This document shows positions 62,289 to 64,000 of a stretch of DNA of 64,000 bases, piece after piece; the stretch's first letter is position 1; each line of letters starts with the position of its first letter. Under the pieces are notes generated by a model that worked only from the letters and a program-made list of their open reading frames with translations, ran no database searches and had not been told where the DNA came from. The DNA lies in contig NZ_JNIQ01000001.1 of NCBI RefSeq assembly GCF_000702585.1, forward strand, positions 1,741,001 to 1,805,000. Direction: 5' to 3'. This DNA is from Exiguobacterium aurantiacum DSM 6208. GTDB lineage: Bacteria > Bacillota > Bacilli > Exiguobacteriales > Exiguobacteriaceae. A program made the position numbers and the translations under genes.

Positions 62289-63447
62289 ATTGCATGATTT
62301 CGAGCTCTGGCATCCATTGCGTCATATGGTCTCGTGTCGGGTTGAACAACTCAGGCTTCGCGTTCTCGAGCGGGACGACTTCGAAATAACCTGCATTTGC
62401 GCGGCGAGTGAACGTCGGATAAAACACGGGATTGGCAAGTTCGAACGTCGTCTCGTCCCCGAGCGTCGTTTTGACGACGTCGATGCCGACGATGCCTCCT
62501 GTGTTCCGCTCATCGCCTTGTTGTCCCGATAGGAAGTTACCGAGTGAGTAGGAGACGAACGTGCGGTTGCCGTTCGCCCCGTCCACCCAGGCGACCGGTT
62601 GCAAGACGTGCGGGTGATGTCCGATGACGATGTCGACACCGAGATCGGCCAAGTCTTGGACGAGTGCTTCTTGAGATGCGTTCGGGAGCGGTTCGTATTC
62701 GTTACCGAAATGGAGTGAGACGACGGTCATGTCGGCCGCATTCTCGGCTTTTTCGACGTCCGAGCGAATCAAGTCCATATCGATGTAATTGACGTGGTAC
62801 GGTTGTTTCGGGACGACGCCGTTCGTCCCGTACGTATAGGCGAGGAAAGAGAACGAGATATCATTCTCCGTCAGCGTCCGTATGTTCGCTTTGTCTTCTT
62901 CTGAGATGAATGACCCAGTATAAGGCATCCCGATCGCGCTCCAATGGTTGATCGAGTTCTCAATCGCTTTGACGCCGCGGTCGAGTGTATGGTTGTTCGC
63001 CGTCGTCACGAGGTCGATGCCGGCCTCTTTCAACGCGTCCCCGACCTCGAACGGACTGTTGAACGCCGGATAGCTCGACAGGCCGATCTCACTGCCGCCG
63101 ATCATGCTCTCTTGGTTGGCGATGGCGATGTCAGCCCCTTGCAAAATCGGGGCCACTTCCCGGAAGCCAGGATTGAAGTCGAAACCGTCCCCGGTCTTGG
63201 CGGCGTTATACACCGTATCGTGTAACAAGATATCACCGATCGCGTACAACGAGGCGGTCGTGACGACGGGCTCTGGTTCGGCTGGGGCTTCTGGCTCAGG
63301 CGGTTCCTCGGTCTCGACCGGTGGGGTCTCCGGCTGTTCGACGACGGTTTGTTCGACCTCGGCTGTCGCACATCCGGTTAAGAGGAACAAAGACAACGGC
63401 AATGCGAACGTTAAATAAGCGGGGAATCGTTTCAAGTGACAAGTCAC
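62287..63447 (-). CDS. CapA family lipoprotein (poly-gamma-glutamate type metallophosphatase fold)
   Basis: Up to 386 residues. Lipobox LLTGC with the Cys at residue 26, then a Pro/Glu-rich linker, then a CapA domain: GDILLHDTVY near 71, ANQESMIGG near 110, TANNHTLDRG near 149, SLHFGNEYE near 244 and GHHPHVLQPV near 275. The GTG at 63447 lies only 2 bases from AAAGGA; a TTG at 63432 gives a classical lipoprotein start (MKRFPAYL). CapA proteins act in polyglutamate capsule export or anchoring, but no capBC is seen here, so the role is open. Confidence 0.85.
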   Translation of the reverse strand: MTCHLKRFPAYLTFALPLSLFLLTGCATAEVEQTVVEQPETPPVETEEPPEPEAPAEPEPVVTTASLYAIGDILLHDTVYNAAKTGDGFDFNPGFREVAPILQGADIAIANQESMIGGSEIGLSSYPAFNSPFEVGDALKEAGIDLVTTANNHTLDRGVKAIENSINHWSAIGMPYTGSFISEEDKANIRTLTENDISFSFLAYTYGTNGVVPKQPYHVNYIDMDLIRSDVEKAENAADMTVVSLHFGNEYEPLPNASQEALVQDLADLGVDIVIGHHPHVLQPVAWVDGANGNRTFVSYSLGNFLSGQQGDERNTGGIVGIDVVKTTLGDETTFELANPVFYPTFTRRANAGYFEVVPLENAKPELFNPTRDHMTQWMPELEIMQ

Positions 63448-63530
63448 GTCCTTTCAGAATGATCAGAGCACACAAAAACAGTTATATGGCATCATTCGAC
63501 GAGATGGGGACGGATTCCTGTTCACGCTAT

Positions 63531-63563
63531 AAAAAAATGTACCAGGCGATTTGCCTGATACAT
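63531..63563 (-). terminator. Terminator of the putP-like gene
   Basis: Minus strand ATGTATCAGGC / GCCTGGTACAT with 5-base loop, then T7. Confidence 0.8.
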
Positions 63564-63580
63564 CAAGATAGACGTTTGAC

Positions 63581-64000
63581 TCACACTTGCTCTCGTTTCA
63601 GGATGTGTTCCATTTCCTCGAACTCGGCTGTGATCGTCTCATTCGGCGGCGGCGTCATCAAGCTGACGACGTAAATGGCGAGTGCTGACAAAAAGAACGC
63701 CGGAATCATCTCGTACAGTTCCCCGATCGGCCCGAACCAATCGGCGGCGAAGTTTTTCCAGACGATGACGATGAAAGCCCCGGTCAACATACCCGCGAGC
63801 GCGCCTTGGCGCGTCGTCCGCTTCCAGAACAGGCTGAACAAGATGAGCGGGCCGAACGAAGACCCGAAACCGGCCCATGCGTAACCGACGAGGTTCAAGA
63901 TCGTGTCATCTGCCCCTAAAGCGAGCCAAATCGACACGGCCGAGACGAGGATGACGGTGATGCGGCCGACCATGACGAGTTCACGGTCTCCTGCACCTTT
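63581..64000 (-). CDS. putP: Sodium/proline symporter, C-terminal part (cut by window edge)
   Basis: 139 residues of the C-terminus of a sodium:solute symporter. DDTILNLVGYAWAGFGSSFGPLILFSLFWKR and GALAGMLTGAFIVIVWKN are characteristic of PutP. Four membrane helices are seen, then an acidic tail. The rest lies beyond the window, and the ATG at 63973 is internal. Confidence 0.88.
   Translation of the reverse strand, partial: KGAGDRELVMVGRITVILVSAVSIWLALGADDTILNLVGYAWAGFGSSFGPLILFSLFWKRTTRQGALAGMLTGAFIVIVWKNFAADWFGPIGELYEMIPAFFLSALAIYVVSLMTPPPNETITAEFEEMEHILKREQV

Noticed and set aside
62287-63447. Capsule (poly-gamma-glutamate) locus
   Set aside because: Only a CapA-like lipoprotein is present; no capB or capC ligase genes lie beside it.

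Overview
The window reads as chromosomal DNA of a low-GC-type Gram-positive bacterium (Bacilli) with a base composition that is rather GC-rich for the group. Ribosome-binding sites are strong and purine-rich, GTG and TTG starts are frequent, and the gene order matches the Bacillus subtilis pgsA-recA to citB (acnA) arc in condensed form: pgsA, cinA, recA, rny, ymdB, spoVS, tdh, kbl, hflX, ynbB, glnR, glnA, lexA, yneB, ynzC, tkt, yneF, ccdA, ccdC, yneK, acnA, yneP. Codon use, gene content and this order fit Exiguobacterium best; the genus is an inference from memory, not a database result.

Layout. 1-8635: core genes for envelope lipid synthesis (rodZ end, pgsA), DNA repair and RNA turnover (cinA, recA, rny, ymdB), spoVS and threonine catabolism (tdh-kbl). 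8636-11000: an intact IS200/IS605 element (tnpA, tnpB, predicted guide-RNA end) that seems to have landed in a small membrane-protein gene. 11024-15275: an accessory stretch with a DUF4256 gene, an AT-rich block of three unrecognised genes (11661-13150), a GNAT acetyltransferase, a small membrane protein and a tyrosine-recombinase-like protein. 15379-37512: core block with hflX-ynbB, glnR-glnA, the SOS cluster lexA/yneB, tkt, a heterodimeric ABC exporter, ccdA-ccdC, an acetate symporter, prfC and aconitase. 37636-43375: DUF3939, a BCCT transporter, an anchored unknown protein, a double-AAA+ SpoVK-like ATPase and a YneP thioesterase. 43445-44480: an intact IS30 element. 44513-58864: cell wall peptidase, plsY, a DeoR regulator, cutC, DUF975, an ABC exporter, sbcDC, an AAC(3)-like gene, a hydrolase and a TauE-type permease. 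58929-64000: bioY, argGH, a CapA-like lipoprotein and the end of a putP-like symporter.

Regulation can be read directly at several places: LexA boxes before recA and between lexA and the divergent small gene, a GlnR box before glnRA, a BirA operator before bioY, ArgR-like boxes before argGH, and a CcpC-type dyad before acnA. The most interesting item is the small LexA-flanked membrane protein at 21160-21393. It occupies the position of the SOS division inhibitor yneA but has no LysM domain. Other points worth a look are an ABC exporter gene whose only well-placed start codon is ATT, the IS605 junctions, the AT-rich block of unknown genes, and the double-AAA+ ATPase with its anchored neighbour.
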